Of a stretch of DNA of 28,913 nt, positions 13,767 to 22,190 are shown one piece after another; the first letter of the stretch is position 1, and each line of letters begins with the position of its first letter. The stretch is from Methanomassiliicoccaceae archaeon UBA328 (lineage in GTDB: Archaea; Thermoplasmatota; Thermoplasmata; Methanomassiliicoccales; Methanomethylophilaceae): the NCBI GenBank assembly GCA_002506905.1, contig DAYM01000010.1, forward strand, positions 135,639 through 164,551, in the 5' to 3' direction. Made by a program: the position numbers and the translations under genes. The notes beneath the pieces are model-generated. The model was given only the letters and a program-made list of their open reading frames with translations, did not search any database and had not been told where the DNA came from.

Positions 13767-16700
13767 GGCCTATCACGTTGGAAATGTGCGCGTTCGGACC
13801 TTATGCGAACAAAGAGACGGTGGATTTCTCCAAATTCACCGGCAACGGCCTATTCCTTATCACAGGCAACACGGGTGCGGGAAAGACCTCGATCTTCGAT
13901 GCGCTGACATACGCCCTGTACGGCAAATGCAGCGGCTCCGAAAGACCCGAATCATCGCTCCGCAGCGATTTTGCGTCTCCGGATGTCGAATCGTATGTCA
14001 AATTGGTCTTCGAACATAACGGAAAAGAATACACCGTGGAAAGGAGACCGGTGCAGCTGAGGAAAAAGAAGAGAGGAGACGGGTTCACCAATCAGCCCCG
14101 CGACGCGTGTCTCACCGTTCCGGATAAAAATCCCATCGTTAAAGAGAGCGAGGTCAACAGTGAGATCTCCATCCTCATAGGACTCGGATACGAACAATGG
14201 CGCCAGGTCGCAATGTTGGCGCAGGGGGAGTTCGTGAAACTACTGAATGCCGACAGCAAAGACCGTGAGGAGATATTCAAGAAGATCTTCAACACATGGA
14301 TCTACGACATGATCCAGACAAGCCTGGCAGATAAGAATAAGGAAACCGGAGCGAAAAGCGAAAGTGCCAGAGATGTGATCGCACGTATCGCGACCGACCT
14401 CCAGATCGATGAATCGTCCGAAAAGGGGATAGAACTGAAAACGTTCATCGACACTAAGACCGTAGCTTACAACAAAGAAAGATTCTTCGAACTTTTAAGA
14501 GAGGTCATGGAAGAGGACACAAAGATGTCCGAAGGCCTTGCGAAAGAATCATCTGCCGCAGAAAAAGCCTGGGAGGGTGCACATTCAAACTATATTTCCG
14601 GAAAAGCGGTCAATGATGATTTCAATGCTCTTGACGGGTCCCTGAAGGAATCTGAGGAACTGAAAAAGAAAAAGCCGGAGATCGACCAACTGTCAGACAG
14701 ATGTGCCAGAGCGGAATCCGCATTGTTCAATATCAAGCCCCTGTCCGATAGCAAGGACAAGATACGGGAAGATCTGAAAGATGAGACCGACAGATGCGAA
14801 AATGCTTCGAAAAACCTTGAACAGCTGAAAACAGACCTCGAAACAAAGAAGGGCGTTCTTGCGGAGGCCGATGAGGCCGCCAAAGAGGTCAGCGAACTCA
14901 TAAGCAGAAGCGGGGTCATCAAAGAATCCCTTCCCAAATATGAGGAATTCACAAGATCATCTGAAGAATCGGAACAGTACAAAAGAGAATACGGTGAATG
15001 CTCCGGGATTATCGCAAAGCTGACCGAAGAAAAGAGCCGGGTCGAAGATTCCAAACAGCCTTTCATCGAGTTTGTGAACGAACACGCTTCTGTCACAGAC
15101 GATCATCAGAAGGCAAAAGATAACGTCAGGACCACATCCGAGAAGATAGACGATCTCAATGAGATCCGCAGCGAACTGGAAAGTTACAAACAATTCAAAG
15201 AAAGGGCAGACAGCCTCGACATCGAGATATCTTCTATTGAAAAGAGCCTCGACGAATCGGAAAAAGGCCTTCAGCATATGAGAGACCTCCAAAAAGAATA
15301 CGGAGCCGCTGTTTTGGCCATGGGCCTGGCAGAAGGCACGAAATGCCCCGTATGCGGATCCGTTCATCACCCCGAACTTGCAAGATCGTCGGGCGACGTT
15401 CCTTCCGATAAGGATATCGAGGACCTGCAATCGAATATCGATAAAGAAAGGGAAACGATCTCAGAGCAAAGAGGGAACGCCGTATCTTTCAGAGCAAAAG
15501 CAGGTGAGAAAAAGGCCAATGCCGAAAAAACAGCCGAAAAATGCGAATATGCCTTGGGAGAACCGGATGACGCCGATACGCTCAAAGCCCTTTCCGATCT
15601 CATCGCCTCCCTGAACGGGGATCTTTCAAAACAGAAAACGGAAGAGGAGAGACTGTCCCGGATCAAGGATGAGTTTAAGAAAAGATCCGATGAACTCAAT
15701 GAACTGGATGCCCGGGCAATAGAACTTGGCAACAAGATCAGAGACCTGACTCCCCGCGCAGAGGAACTGAAAAGCAAGAAGGTCCAATCCGAGACAAGGG
15801 CCGAAGAGCTGGCCAAAGGCCTGGAATTCCCTACCGAAGAACAGGCCCGCAGAGAATATGAACTGTGCAGCAGCAAAGCAAATACATTGACCGATGCGGT
15901 GACAAAGGCTCAGAGGGATATCAAAAACCTTGAGGTCGAGATCGCCTCCGAAGACAGCATCAAGTCCTCTGCAGAGACCAAGATCGCTGATCTAAATACA
16001 GCTTTGGAAAAGGCGAATACCGGACTTATCGATGCATTGAATGCCCATGGCTTCTCGGACACAGAGGATTATGAAAAGTCCCTTGTGAGCGAAAAAGAAC
16101 TTGAATCGATGAGGAAAACGATCTCGGATTACGCCACTGAGGTCTCCAAGAATCAGGGAGCCATAGAACAACTGAATGAAAAGCTCAAAGACAAGGAAAG
16201 AGCGAACATAGAGGCATTGGAATTCATTCTCGAAGAGAAGAAACTTACCAAAGACGGAATAGCAGACAGACTTCAGAGTGTCAACAGCCGTCTCGGCAAC
16301 AACGATCGCAAGAAAAAAGTCCTTGAAAAGAAATTCAAAGATCTGGATGAAGTGCTCCGCGTTGCGGACATTATGGAAAAACTGTCAAAGACCGCCAACG
16401 GAGGCCTTAACGGAAAAGTAAAGATAACTTTCATCCAGTATGTTCAGGGAGCTTATTTCGACAGGGTCGTAACACAGGCCAACCGCCGCCTTAACGGAAT
16501 GACTGGGGGAAGATTCGTCCTCATGAGGAAAAAGGATCCGGATAACCTTAGATCGTCCAGCGCCTTGGACCTTGAGGTATTGGACAACCATACCGGAAAG
16601 ATACGTCCCGTAAAGACGCTTTCCGGCGGAGAATCATTCAAGGCCGCATTGTCTTTGGCCCTCGGCCTTTCGGATATCATTCAGAACTCCTCGGGCGGAG

Positions 16701-16912
16701 TGAGGATCGATGCACTGTTCATAGACGAGGGATTCGGATCGCTGGATACCGAGTCTCTGGGACAGGCCGTCAACGAACTGGAAAGCCTTACCGAAGGTAA
16801 CAGACTCGTAGGCATAATCTCCCATGTCGATGCTCTCAAAGAACGCCTGAACAAGAAGATAATCGTTACCCATACAGAGTCGGGAAGCACACTCAGAACG
16901 GAGGTGGATTGA
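13763..16912 (+). CDS. sbcC: Exonuclease SbcCD, ATPase subunit SbcC (Rad50-like)
   Basis: A 1049-residue SMC-like ATPase. Walker A GNTGAGKT lies at 35-42, the Q-loop region at about 145-155 (VAMLAQGEFVKLL), two long coiled-coil arms surround the zinc hook CPVC (Cys528, Cys531), the ABC signature LSGGES starts at 953, and Walker B FIDEGFGSLD follows with Asp988 and Glu989. It dimerises through the zinc hook and uses ATP to gate SbcD nuclease access to DNA ends. The length is typical of bacterial-type SbcC. It overlaps sbcD by 4 nt and the following nuclease gene by 1 nt, so the three are tightly coupled. Confidence 0.96.
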   Translation: MRPITLEMCAFGPYANKETVDFSKFTGNGLFLITGNTGAGKTSIFDALTYALYGKCSGSERPESSLRSDFASPDVESYVKLVFEHNGKEYTVERRPVQLRKKKRGDGFTNQPRDACLTVPDKNPIVKESEVNSEISILIGLGYEQWRQVAMLAQGEFVKLLNADSKDREEIFKKIFNTWIYDMIQTSLADKNKETGAKSESARDVIARIATDLQIDESSEKGIELKTFIDTKTVAYNKERFFELLREVMEEDTKMSEGLAKESSAAEKAWEGAHSNYISGKAVNDDFNALDGSLKESEELKKKKPEIDQLSDRCARAESALFNIKPLSDSKDKIREDLKDETDRCENASKNLEQLKTDLETKKGVLAEADEAAKEVSELISRSGVIKESLPKYEEFTRSSEESEQYKREYGECSGIIAKLTEEKSRVEDSKQPFIEFVNEHASVTDDHQKAKDNVRTTSEKIDDLNEIRSELESYKQFKERADSLDIEISSIEKSLDESEKGLQHMRDLQKEYGAAVLAMGLAEGTKCPVCGSVHHPELARSSGDVPSDKDIEDLQSNIDKERETISEQRGNAVSFRAKAGEKKANAEKTAEKCEYALGEPDDADTLKALSDLIASLNGDLSKQKTEEERLSRIKDEFKKRSDELNELDARAIELGNKIRDLTPRAEELKSKKVQSETRAEELAKGLEFPTEEQARREYELCSSKANTLTDAVTKAQRDIKNLEVEIASEDSIKSSAETKIADLNTALEKANTGLIDALNAHGFSDTEDYEKSLVSEKELESMRKTISDYATEVSKNQGAIEQLNEKLKDKERANIEALEFILEEKKLTKDGIADRLQSVNSRLGNNDRKKKVLEKKFKDLDEVLRVADIMEKLSKTANGGLNGKVKITFIQYVQGAYFDRVVTQANRRLNGMTGGRFVLMRKKDPDNLRSSSALDLEVLDNHTGKIRPVKTLSGGESFKAALSLALGLSDIIQNSSGGVRIDALFIDEGFGSLDTESLGQAVNELESLTEGNRLVGIISHVDALKERLNKKIIVTHTESGSTLRTEVD

Positions 16913-18093
16913 TGGCAAATTATTCTAACACAAAGATCAGCACATTCGAACAGTGCCGGTACAAATACGATCTGAAATACAACAAAGGCATCAAATCGTA
17001 CAAAAACACCATAGAGGCATTCATGGGCAGCATGGTGCATGAGACCCTGGAAAAACTCTACACCGACCTGAGATACATGAAAAAACTCTCTCTGGAAGAG
17101 CTTCTCGGGATATACAACCAAAAATGGAAAGAGAATTTCACCCACGAGATAATCATCGCCAAAAAAGAGTACACGGCAGACAACTACCGTCTTATCGGCG
17201 AGGACTGCATCAGGAAATACTACCTGAGATTCGATCCTTTCGACCAGGAGACGATCATCGGCCTCGAGACGAATGACTTCCTGGATCTCGGAGACGGCAA
17301 CACTTACTCTGTACGTATCGACAAGTTCTCCTGCAAAGGCAATGACTACTACGTCTGCGACTACAAGACCGAGAGCAGGATGAGGACCAAGGATGACGCC
17401 GACCATGACAGGCAGCTCTCGATGTACGCGAAATGGGTCAGGGAGACCTACCCCGATGCGGAGAATATCTATGTCCTCTGGCACATGCTCAGATTCGACA
17501 AGGATCTCGTAGCGGAAAGGACCGATACGGAAATGGATGAGATCTTCGAGAACACAAAGAGATCCATAAAGGAGATCGAGTCCTGTACCGAATGGCCGAC
17601 CAATCCGGGTACCCTCTGCGACTACTGCGATTACAAGGGCCAATGTCCCGAATTCACCCATCTGATCGAGATCGAGAACATGACGCCCGAAGAGATATCG
17701 GAAGATGCCGGCGTCGGTCTTGTCGACCTCTATACTCAGGCGGACGATCTTATCGACAAGAACAAAGAAGAGATCAAGAAGCTTGAGGCCGAGAAGGAGA
17801 ACCTGAAGAATGAGATCGTCTGCTTCGCCGAGAAGAAAGATATCACCTGCGTTTATGGTACAGATCACAAGATCTCGATCAAAAGATCGCAAAGGATCAC
17901 CTATGAGGACAAAGACCGTTTGGAGTCCGTCCTCAAGGAGAAAGGACTCTACGACGATCTATCTTCGATATCCTATCCCCGCCTGAATTCCAAAATAAAA
18001 AAAGGAGATATCGATTCCGACATCAAAGAACTGGCACATATAGAGGATATCGAAACGGTCAGCCTTTCTAAGATCAAAACGAAGAAAGAATGA
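16912..18093 (+). CDS. Cas4/RecB-type PD-(D/E)XK nuclease with 4Fe-4S cysteines
   Basis: 393 residues. The N-terminal STFEQCRYKY (Cys15) and GSMVHETLE (His43) match the RecB/Cas4 family start. The nuclease core has Asp137 (VRIDKF) and Asp150-Tyr-Lys152 (CDYKTES). Cys236, Cys239 and Cys245 (CDYCDYKGQC) together with Cys15 form the expected Fe-S cluster set seen in Cas4 and AddB. The family cleaves single-stranded DNA ends. After about residue 250 there is an unusual extension: a coiled coil (EEIKKLEAEKENLKNEI) and a basic tail. Start: GGAGGTG (16900-16906) precedes ATG 16912, whose A is the last base of the sbcC stop. No cas genes or CRISPR array are nearby, so this is a repair- or defence-type nuclease, not an adaptation gene. 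It is followed by a T-rich terminator. Confidence 0.85.
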   Translation: MANYSNTKISTFEQCRYKYDLKYNKGIKSYKNTIEAFMGSMVHETLEKLYTDLRYMKKLSLEELLGIYNQKWKENFTHEIIIAKKEYTADNYRLIGEDCIRKYYLRFDPFDQETIIGLETNDFLDLGDGNTYSVRIDKFSCKGNDYYVCDYKTESRMRTKDDADHDRQLSMYAKWVRETYPDAENIYVLWHMLRFDKDLVAERTDTEMDEIFENTKRSIKEIESCTEWPTNPGTLCDYCDYKGQCPEFTHLIEIENMTPEEISEDAGVGLVDLYTQADDLIDKNKEEIKKLEAEKENLKNEIVCFAEKKDITCVYGTDHKISIKRSQRITYEDKDRLESVLKEKGLYDDLSSISYPRLNSKIKKGDIDSDIKELAHIEDIETVSLSKIKTKKE

Positions 18094-18110
18094 TCTCCCT
18101 GTCCCAAACC

Positions 18111-18126
18111 CTTTTCTTCTATTTTT
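18111..18126 (+). terminator. T-rich terminator of the NYN-SbcCD-nuclease operon
   Basis: CTTTTCTTCTATTTTT, 18 nt after the TGA of the nuclease gene, is a typical archaeal oligo-T terminator without a clear stem. Confidence 0.45.
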
Positions 18127-18167
18127 ACAATAATTACATCTATTACAAAAATCTGTTATTATATTGA
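18125..18167. promoter_or_regulatory. Iterated TTACA element with TATA-like box, copy B
   Basis: TTACA half-sites at 18125-18129, 18134-18138 and 18143-18147 have a regular 9-nt step, followed by TGTTA at 18154-18158 and TTATTATATT (18157-18166), the probable TATA region for the small gene at 18229. It matches copy A (10515-10542) at about 24 of 27 aligned positions. Confidence 0.6.
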
Positions 18168-18228
18168 TATCGCGTACTTCTGTTTGCAGCCGATGAAAAA
18201 GACTGCACATGAGAATGAGGTGAGATGT

Positions 18229-18363
18229 ATGGAAGTAAGCGTTGAGTCATTGATCAGAAGATCCAACATGGCCAAGGAAAGCGGCAGATACTTCGAAGCA
18301 TTGGATTACGCCCAAAGGGCATACCGCCTTTGCGCATACGAGGAACTGACCTGCATGAACTGA
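18229..18363 (+). CDS. Very small TPR-like protein
   Basis: 44 residues starting MEVSVESLIRR, with a single helix pair resembling one TPR/MIT unit (KESGRYFEALDYAQRAYRL) and two late cysteines. It has a good ribosome binding site GAGGTGA (18218-18224), 4-5 nt before ATG 18229, and lies below copy B of the TTACA promoter element. The frame extends upstream to ATG 18193 (12 more residues), also downstream of the predicted transcription start near 18187. It ends 57 nt before the MazG-type gene, so the two may share a transcript. It is a genuine-looking gene too short for routine calling; function unknown. Confidence 0.5.
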   Translation: MEVSVESLIRRSNMAKESGRYFEALDYAQRAYRLCAYEELTCMN

Positions 18364-18377
18364 TCGTCCGGACCTCC

Positions 18378-18416
18378 GGAGTGATAACATCCTTATTTAC
18401 GGGAAGATATCACTCC
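18378..18416 (+). promoter_or_regulatory. MazG gene promoter enclosed in a perfect 9-bp inverted repeat
   Basis: GGAGTGATA (18378-18386) and TATCACTCC (18408-18416) are exact reverse complements with a 21-nt spacer; half-site centres are 30 bp apart. The TATA element CTTATTTA (about 18392-18398) sits at the dyad centre, about 25 nt above ATG 18420. This is the geometry of a repressor operator blocking TBP or the start site. Confidence 0.55.
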
Positions 18417-18419
18417 GTC

Positions 18420-18785
18420 ATGGACGACGGAAAGGCGACCGTAAAGGAACTTCAGAATGAGATAGCGGAATTCTGCACCGAAAGGGATTGGGACCAATTC
18501 CACAACCCGAAAGACCTTGCCATCGGTGTCTCCACGGAAGCGGGAGAACTGTTGGAACTGTTCAGATTCAAAGATGCGGAAGGATGCAAAAAGCTTCTTT
18601 CCGATCCGAAGGGCAGAGAAGATGTGTGCGATGAACTGGCCGATGTGTTCTACTTCGTCCTCAGGTTCGCACAGATGAACAACATCGATCTCAGTCAGGC
18701 CCTTTCATCCAAACTCGAAAAGAACAGGGCGAAATATCCTGTTGAGAAAAGCAAAGGATGCAGCAAGAAGTACAACGAGTACTGA
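18420..18785 (+). CDS. MazG-type nucleotide pyrophosphohydrolase
   Basis: A 121-residue all-alpha NTP pyrophosphohydrolase of the single-domain MazG/dCTPase (RS21-C6-like) kind. It hydrolyses (d)NTPs to the monophosphate and pyrophosphate, cleaning non-canonical nucleotides from the pool. The Mg-binding signature ExxE-N28-ExxD is complete: Glu40, Glu43, Glu72 and Asp75, in STEAGELLELF and DELADVFYF. The frame can be extended to a TTG at 18330, but ATG 18420 sits about 25 nt below a TATA box and gives the usual family length. The stop codon lies in the first copy of a 37-bp direct repeat (18778-18814). It is placed after the SbcCD-nuclease operon and preceded by the TTACA element and its own dyad operator. 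Confidence 0.9.
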   Translation: MDDGKATVKELQNEIAEFCTERDWDQFHNPKDLAIGVSTEAGELLELFRFKDAEGCKKLLSDPKGREDVCDELADVFYFVLRFAQMNNIDLSQALSSKLEKNRAKYPVEKSKGCSKKYNEY

Positions 18786-18875
18786 TCAAAGGGTGTCCAA
18801 GATCCTTTTTGCCTTCTGCAAGGTCTGTCCTTCTGGATAGTACTGATCAAAGGGTGTCCAAGATCCTTTTTGCCT
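18778..18875. repeat. 37-bp direct repeat at the convergent MazG/Sel1 stops, with a Sel1 tail remnant
   Basis: An identical 37-nt sequence starting AGTACTGATCAAAGGG occurs at 18778-18814 and 18839-18875 (offset 61). TGATCA in each copy holds a TGA on both strands: the plus-strand stop of MazG in copy 1 and the minus-strand stop of the Sel1 gene in copy 2. On the minus strand, 18842-18786 reads YYPEGQTLQKAKRILDTL then stop; its last residues AKRILDTL equal the end of the intact Sel1 protein. It looks like the leftover 3' end of another Sel1 paralogue. Confidence 0.75.
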
Positions 18876-19569
18876 CGGGATTTCCCCTGGCTACCGCCTT
18901 TCTGAGCCATTTGACGGCATTGGTGTTGCTCTTTACCATCCCTTCTCCGGAAAGGGACATCTTTCCCAATTGAAGCATGGCATCCGAATTGCCTTCCTCG
19001 GATGCGCGCACGAACAATTTCGATGCTTTGTCAGGATTCTTGGGAACTCCCCTGCCTTCGAAATGCATCATACCCAGACGGTACATCGCCTTGTCGTATC
19101 CTTCCTTCTGGCACTTCTCGTAGATCTCCGCAGCCTTCCTGAGATCGACATCGACGCCTTTGCCTTCCTCGAGCATCACGCCCACGCGGTAGAGCGCAAT
19201 GAGCATCCCCTCCTCTGCGGCCTTGGAATACCACTTGTAGGCTTCCGGATAGCTGCGTTCGGTGCCCATTCCGTCCGCGTATGCGGTCGCAAGGTTGAAC
19301 ATGGCCCTGACATACCCCTGCTCCGCGGACAGTTTGTACATCTCGAATGCCCTTTCGTAATTCGGATTGCAACCGGTACCGTGGGCCAACATGAAACCGA
19401 GATTGCATTGGCCTTCCGCATCCCCCTGCTCGGCTGAGAGATCGAACCAGACAATGGCCTTCTGAGGATCGGCGGGAACTCCGTCGCCTCTGTAATAAAT
19501 GTAACCGAGTGCGTTCTGGGCGCTGTGATCTCCGGAGGATGCTGCGTCCATGACCTCTTTGAAACCCAT
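18847..19569 (-). CDS. Sel1-repeat protein (about 6 repeats)
   Basis: 240 residues of regular Sel1 repeats (AQNALGYIYYRGDGVPADP, AMFNLATAYADGMGTERS, AMYRLGMMHFEGRGVPKNP, AMLQLGKMSLSGEGMV) ending EAKRILDTL. No signal peptide; cytoplasmic. It is the last gene of a three-gene minus-strand Sel1 operon. ATG 19569 is 4 nt after the previous stop and has AGAGGTGA as ribosome binding site overlapping that stop. SLR proteins bind other proteins, and none of the neighbours reveals the partner. The final 29 nt lie in copy 2 of the 37-bp repeat, and a remnant of a similar tail follows. Confidence 0.9.
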   Translation of the reverse strand: MGFKEVMDAASSGDHSAQNALGYIYYRGDGVPADPQKAIVWFDLSAEQGDAEGQCNLGFMLAHGTGCNPNYERAFEMYKLSAEQGYVRAMFNLATAYADGMGTERSYPEAYKWYSKAAEEGMLIALYRVGVMLEEGKGVDVDLRKAAEIYEKCQKEGYDKAMYRLGMMHFEGRGVPKNPDKASKLFVRASEEGNSDAMLQLGKMSLSGEGMVKSNTNAVKWLRKAVARGNPEAKRILDTL

Positions 19570-19573
19570 ACGA

Positions 19574-20674
19574 TCACCTCTTGATGGAACGAACGTTGTT
19601 CCTTACATAGATCTCGGGATGGTCCATGTACTTCGAAAGACTGTAATAAGCTGCCAGATAACCCTGGGCTGCGGCCATTGCGAAATAATGGATGGCCTCG
19701 TTGACATCCTTGGGAACTCCCCTTCCCTTTTCATGAAGCTGTCCCATGATGAACATTGCATCTTCGGATCCTGCCATGGATGCCCTTTTCATGTAATCCA
19801 ATGCAAGACGGTCGTTCCTTCTCACGATCATGCCGTCGTGGTATATCAGTGCCAATGTGTACATTGCAATGGGGTCTCCGAGGCTCGCGGCCTCTTCGTA
19901 ACTGTCCATCGCTTCTTCGTAATTATCGGAATCCAGACAGCTGTCGGCATACTCGAGTGCGGTCTGCCTTTCGGTCCTTTCCTTCTCGGCATTCGTGTGG
20001 GATAATCTGAACTCCCTGTCCCTAAGATCTTCCCTCTCGGCACCGTTCAGGACCGCCAACACAGATTCCCATGCGAGAAGACACGCTTCGTGTCCCATGT
20101 CCGCTCCGAACTTGTACCATCTTCCCGCCTCGAACATATCGATGTTGACACCGTAAAGACCATACTCGTAATTCCTTCCTATCCAATAGAAAAGTTCGGC
20201 ATCTCCGTGAAGGCCCGCACGAGAATAGAGTGATTCTTCCTCGACCTTGTTGACGGCCGTTCCGATACCTTTTCCGTACATGTATCCGAGGAGGAACTCG
20301 GCCATGGGAAGATGCTGATCGGCTGCCAGATGCATCCAGTTGAAAGCTATGCGCTCATTCTTCGTAACGATGTCTCCGTCCATGTTATGAAGTGCAAGTT
20401 CGAGTCTTGCCTCGGGTATGCCGGCTGCCGCGGCCTTCTTCAGATAATGAAGGAATTTAACGACATCGGTCTCCCCGTATGTACCGTCGCGGTATGCTTT
20501 GGCAAGCTCCCATTTCGCCCTGGGGCATCCCATATCCGCAGAACGGATGAACCAGTCCACAGCAAGCATATCGTCTGGCTGAACATCCTTGCCGGTCGCA
20601 TACATATATGCAACTCCGAGTGCGGCATACGGATTGCCCGCTTCTGCATCTGCGAATATCTGATCATCCTTCAT
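19574..20674 (-). CDS. Sel1-repeat protein with interrupted repeat array
   Basis: 366 residues. Sel1 repeats occupy about 10-200 (AALGVAYMYATGKDVQPDD, AEFLLGYMYGKGIGTAVN) and about 265-350 (AMYTLALIYHDGMIVRRND, AMFIMGQLHEKGRGVPKDV). They are separated by a charged non-repeat stretch (EREDLRDREFRLSHTNAEK) and a TPR-like pair (ALEYADSCLDSDNYEEAMDS). It ends in a basic tail (YVRNNVRSIKR). Start: the frame opens at TTG 20692 inside the upstream stop region; ATG 20674 with GGCGGT 7 nt upstream is preferred. It is the second gene of the Sel1 operon, 14 nt after the first gene's stop and 4 nt before the third. Cytoplasmic scaffold; partner unknown. Confidence 0.88.
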   Translation of the reverse strand: MKDDQIFADAEAGNPYAALGVAYMYATGKDVQPDDMLAVDWFIRSADMGCPRAKWELAKAYRDGTYGETDVVKFLHYLKKAAAAGIPEARLELALHNMDGDIVTKNERIAFNWMHLAADQHLPMAEFLLGYMYGKGIGTAVNKVEEESLYSRAGLHGDAELFYWIGRNYEYGLYGVNIDMFEAGRWYKFGADMGHEACLLAWESVLAVLNGAEREDLRDREFRLSHTNAEKERTERQTALEYADSCLDSDNYEEAMDSYEEAASLGDPIAMYTLALIYHDGMIVRRNDRLALDYMKRASMAGSEDAMFIMGQLHEKGRGVPKDVNEAIHYFAMAAAQGYLAAYYSLSKYMDHPEIYVRNNVRSIKR

Positions 20675-20688
20675 TTCAATACCGCCGA

Positions 20689-22167
20689 TCAACGCATCTT
20701 CATGACCTTGATCCTGTTGAGCAATGCTGCTGCATCGGGATCTCCCTGTTTTGCGGCAAGTCCGAGATACTTCTTTGCCAAGGGTATGTTCTTATCGACA
20801 TATTTGCCGTCCATGTAGATCTTTCCGAGGTAATACTGAGCCTCGTAGTAACCGTCATTGTCTGCCGCATCCTTGAGAAGCGACATACCTTCTTCGAGGT
20901 CCTTATCGATATCCTTCCCGGCGACCTCCATCATTCCGAGGAAAGATTTTGCGGCGGGATGTCCCTGATCGGCGGCCTCTCCGAACCATACGGATGCCTC
21001 CTTGGCATCCTTGGTGCATCCCCTGCCTTCGTAGCAGAAGCATGCCAGACAGTATTGGGAATTGACCTCTCCCATCTCTGCCGCCTCTCTGAAGTATTCT
21101 GCGGCCTTCTCGTCGCTCTGCTGGTAATGGATACCGTTGCCGTACATGCATGCAAGTGCGTACTGGGCGTACCCGTTGCACCTGGAAGCTGCGGTCTCGA
21201 ACCACTTGGCGGCGATATCGACATCCTTGGGGATGACCTGTCCCTCGAAACGCATGTTGCCGTAATCTGTCATGGCCTGCTGGTATCCTCCCTCGCAGGC
21301 GATCTCGAGATACTTTATCGCAAGGTCCACATCCCTCTTGACACCGTCCCCGTAAGCGTACATCATACCGATCTGGTATGCCGCTTCGGGATGTCCCTGG
21401 TCCGCTGCGGCCCTAAACAGTTCCGCTGCCCTCTTCTGATCGTAATATCTGGTCTTCGGTATGGAGCACAGACCTCCCATTGAGAACTGGGCATCCTTGT
21501 TTCCGGCGTTCGCACCGAACGTATACCATTTTGCCGCCTCTTTGAGATCGGGCTCTGTGTAACACTGACCGGTCTCGTACATGAAACCGATCCTGTACAT
21601 CGCAAGTCCGTCTCCTTCCTGTGCGGCGCTCTTCAGCCAGTAAAGGGCCTTATCCTTGTCCTTGTCCACTCCCTTGCCCATGAGATACATGAATCCCACG
21701 GTGTCCATTGCCTGAACATCCCCTTTCTCGGCACAGACCGTGTAGTATCTGACGGCCACCCTGTGGTCCTTCTTCACCGGGACCTTTCCGTTATCGTAGA
21801 TATCGAAAAGTTCCTCGCATGCTATGGTGTCCCTCTGTACCCCTTTGAATTTGAGAGCGACCAGATCATCGAATGTCTGACCGTCTCCGAGCTTATCGTA
21901 CTCGTTTGCCAAAAGGACCGCATCGGTGTTTCCGGATGAAGCGGCCATCCTGATCATATCTATGGCAGATGCCTTGTCCTGCTGTGTCTCCGTTCCCGTA
22001 TAGGTGAAAAGACCGCAGATATACTGTGCTTCGCCGTCTCCGGAGGCTGCCATCGGCTCCAGGATCGCGAGTGCTTTCTTCATATCCCTGTCGATGGAAT
22101 CGACATCCATGAGAGAAAGCGCAGCGGAACACTCACTGTTCTCGCTGTTAACAAGTTGTGGACTCAT
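20689..22167 (-). CDS. Large Sel1-repeat protein (about 10 repeats)
   Basis: 492 residues. The first 120 residues are degenerate repeats (LAILEPMAASGDGEAQYICG), then near-continuous regular ones (AMDTVGFMYLMGKGVDKDK, AMYRIGFMYETGQCYTEPD, AAYQIGMMYAYGDGVKRDV, AQYYLGKIYMDGKYVDKN). The minus-strand frame is open far upstream (to 22830), but that part is antisense to the divergent Sel1 gene and not protein-like. ATG 22167 has an AATAAATA box (22191-22198) about 27 nt above it, giving a leaderless first gene of the operon. No signal peptide. It is likely a superhelical protein-binding scaffold; seven cysteines in the second half (CNGYAQYALAC, SQYCLACFCYEGRGC) are unusual for the group. Confidence 0.9.
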   Translation of the reverse strand: MSPQLVNSENSECSAALSLMDVDSIDRDMKKALAILEPMAASGDGEAQYICGLFTYTGTETQQDKASAIDMIRMAASSGNTDAVLLANEYDKLGDGQTFDDLVALKFKGVQRDTIACEELFDIYDNGKVPVKKDHRVAVRYYTVCAEKGDVQAMDTVGFMYLMGKGVDKDKDKALYWLKSAAQEGDGLAMYRIGFMYETGQCYTEPDLKEAAKWYTFGANAGNKDAQFSMGGLCSIPKTRYYDQKRAAELFRAAADQGHPEAAYQIGMMYAYGDGVKRDVDLAIKYLEIACEGGYQQAMTDYGNMRFEGQVIPKDVDIAAKWFETAASRCNGYAQYALACMYGNGIHYQQSDEKAAEYFREAAEMGEVNSQYCLACFCYEGRGCTKDAKEASVWFGEAADQGHPAAKSFLGMMEVAGKDIDKDLEEGMSLLKDAADNDGYYEAQYYLGKIYMDGKYVDKNIPLAKKYLGLAAKQGDPDAAALLNRIKVMKMR

Positions 22168-22190
22168 AAACCGAAAGTATCTGACACGGA

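Noticed and set aside
16681..17892. 403-residue minus-strand open frame over sbcC end and the Cas4-like nuclease
   Set aside because: Antisense to two motif-complete genes; no family signature and no promoter.
18330..18419. N-terminal extension of the MazG-type protein from a TTG codon
   Set aside because: It contains the dyad and TATA element, and overlaps the small TPR-like gene; the family length fits ATG 18420.
20608..21483. 291-residue plus-strand frame opposite the Sel1 operon
   Set aside because: Antisense shadow of Sel1 repeats; periodic Leu/Val/His-rich translation arises from the repeat codons.
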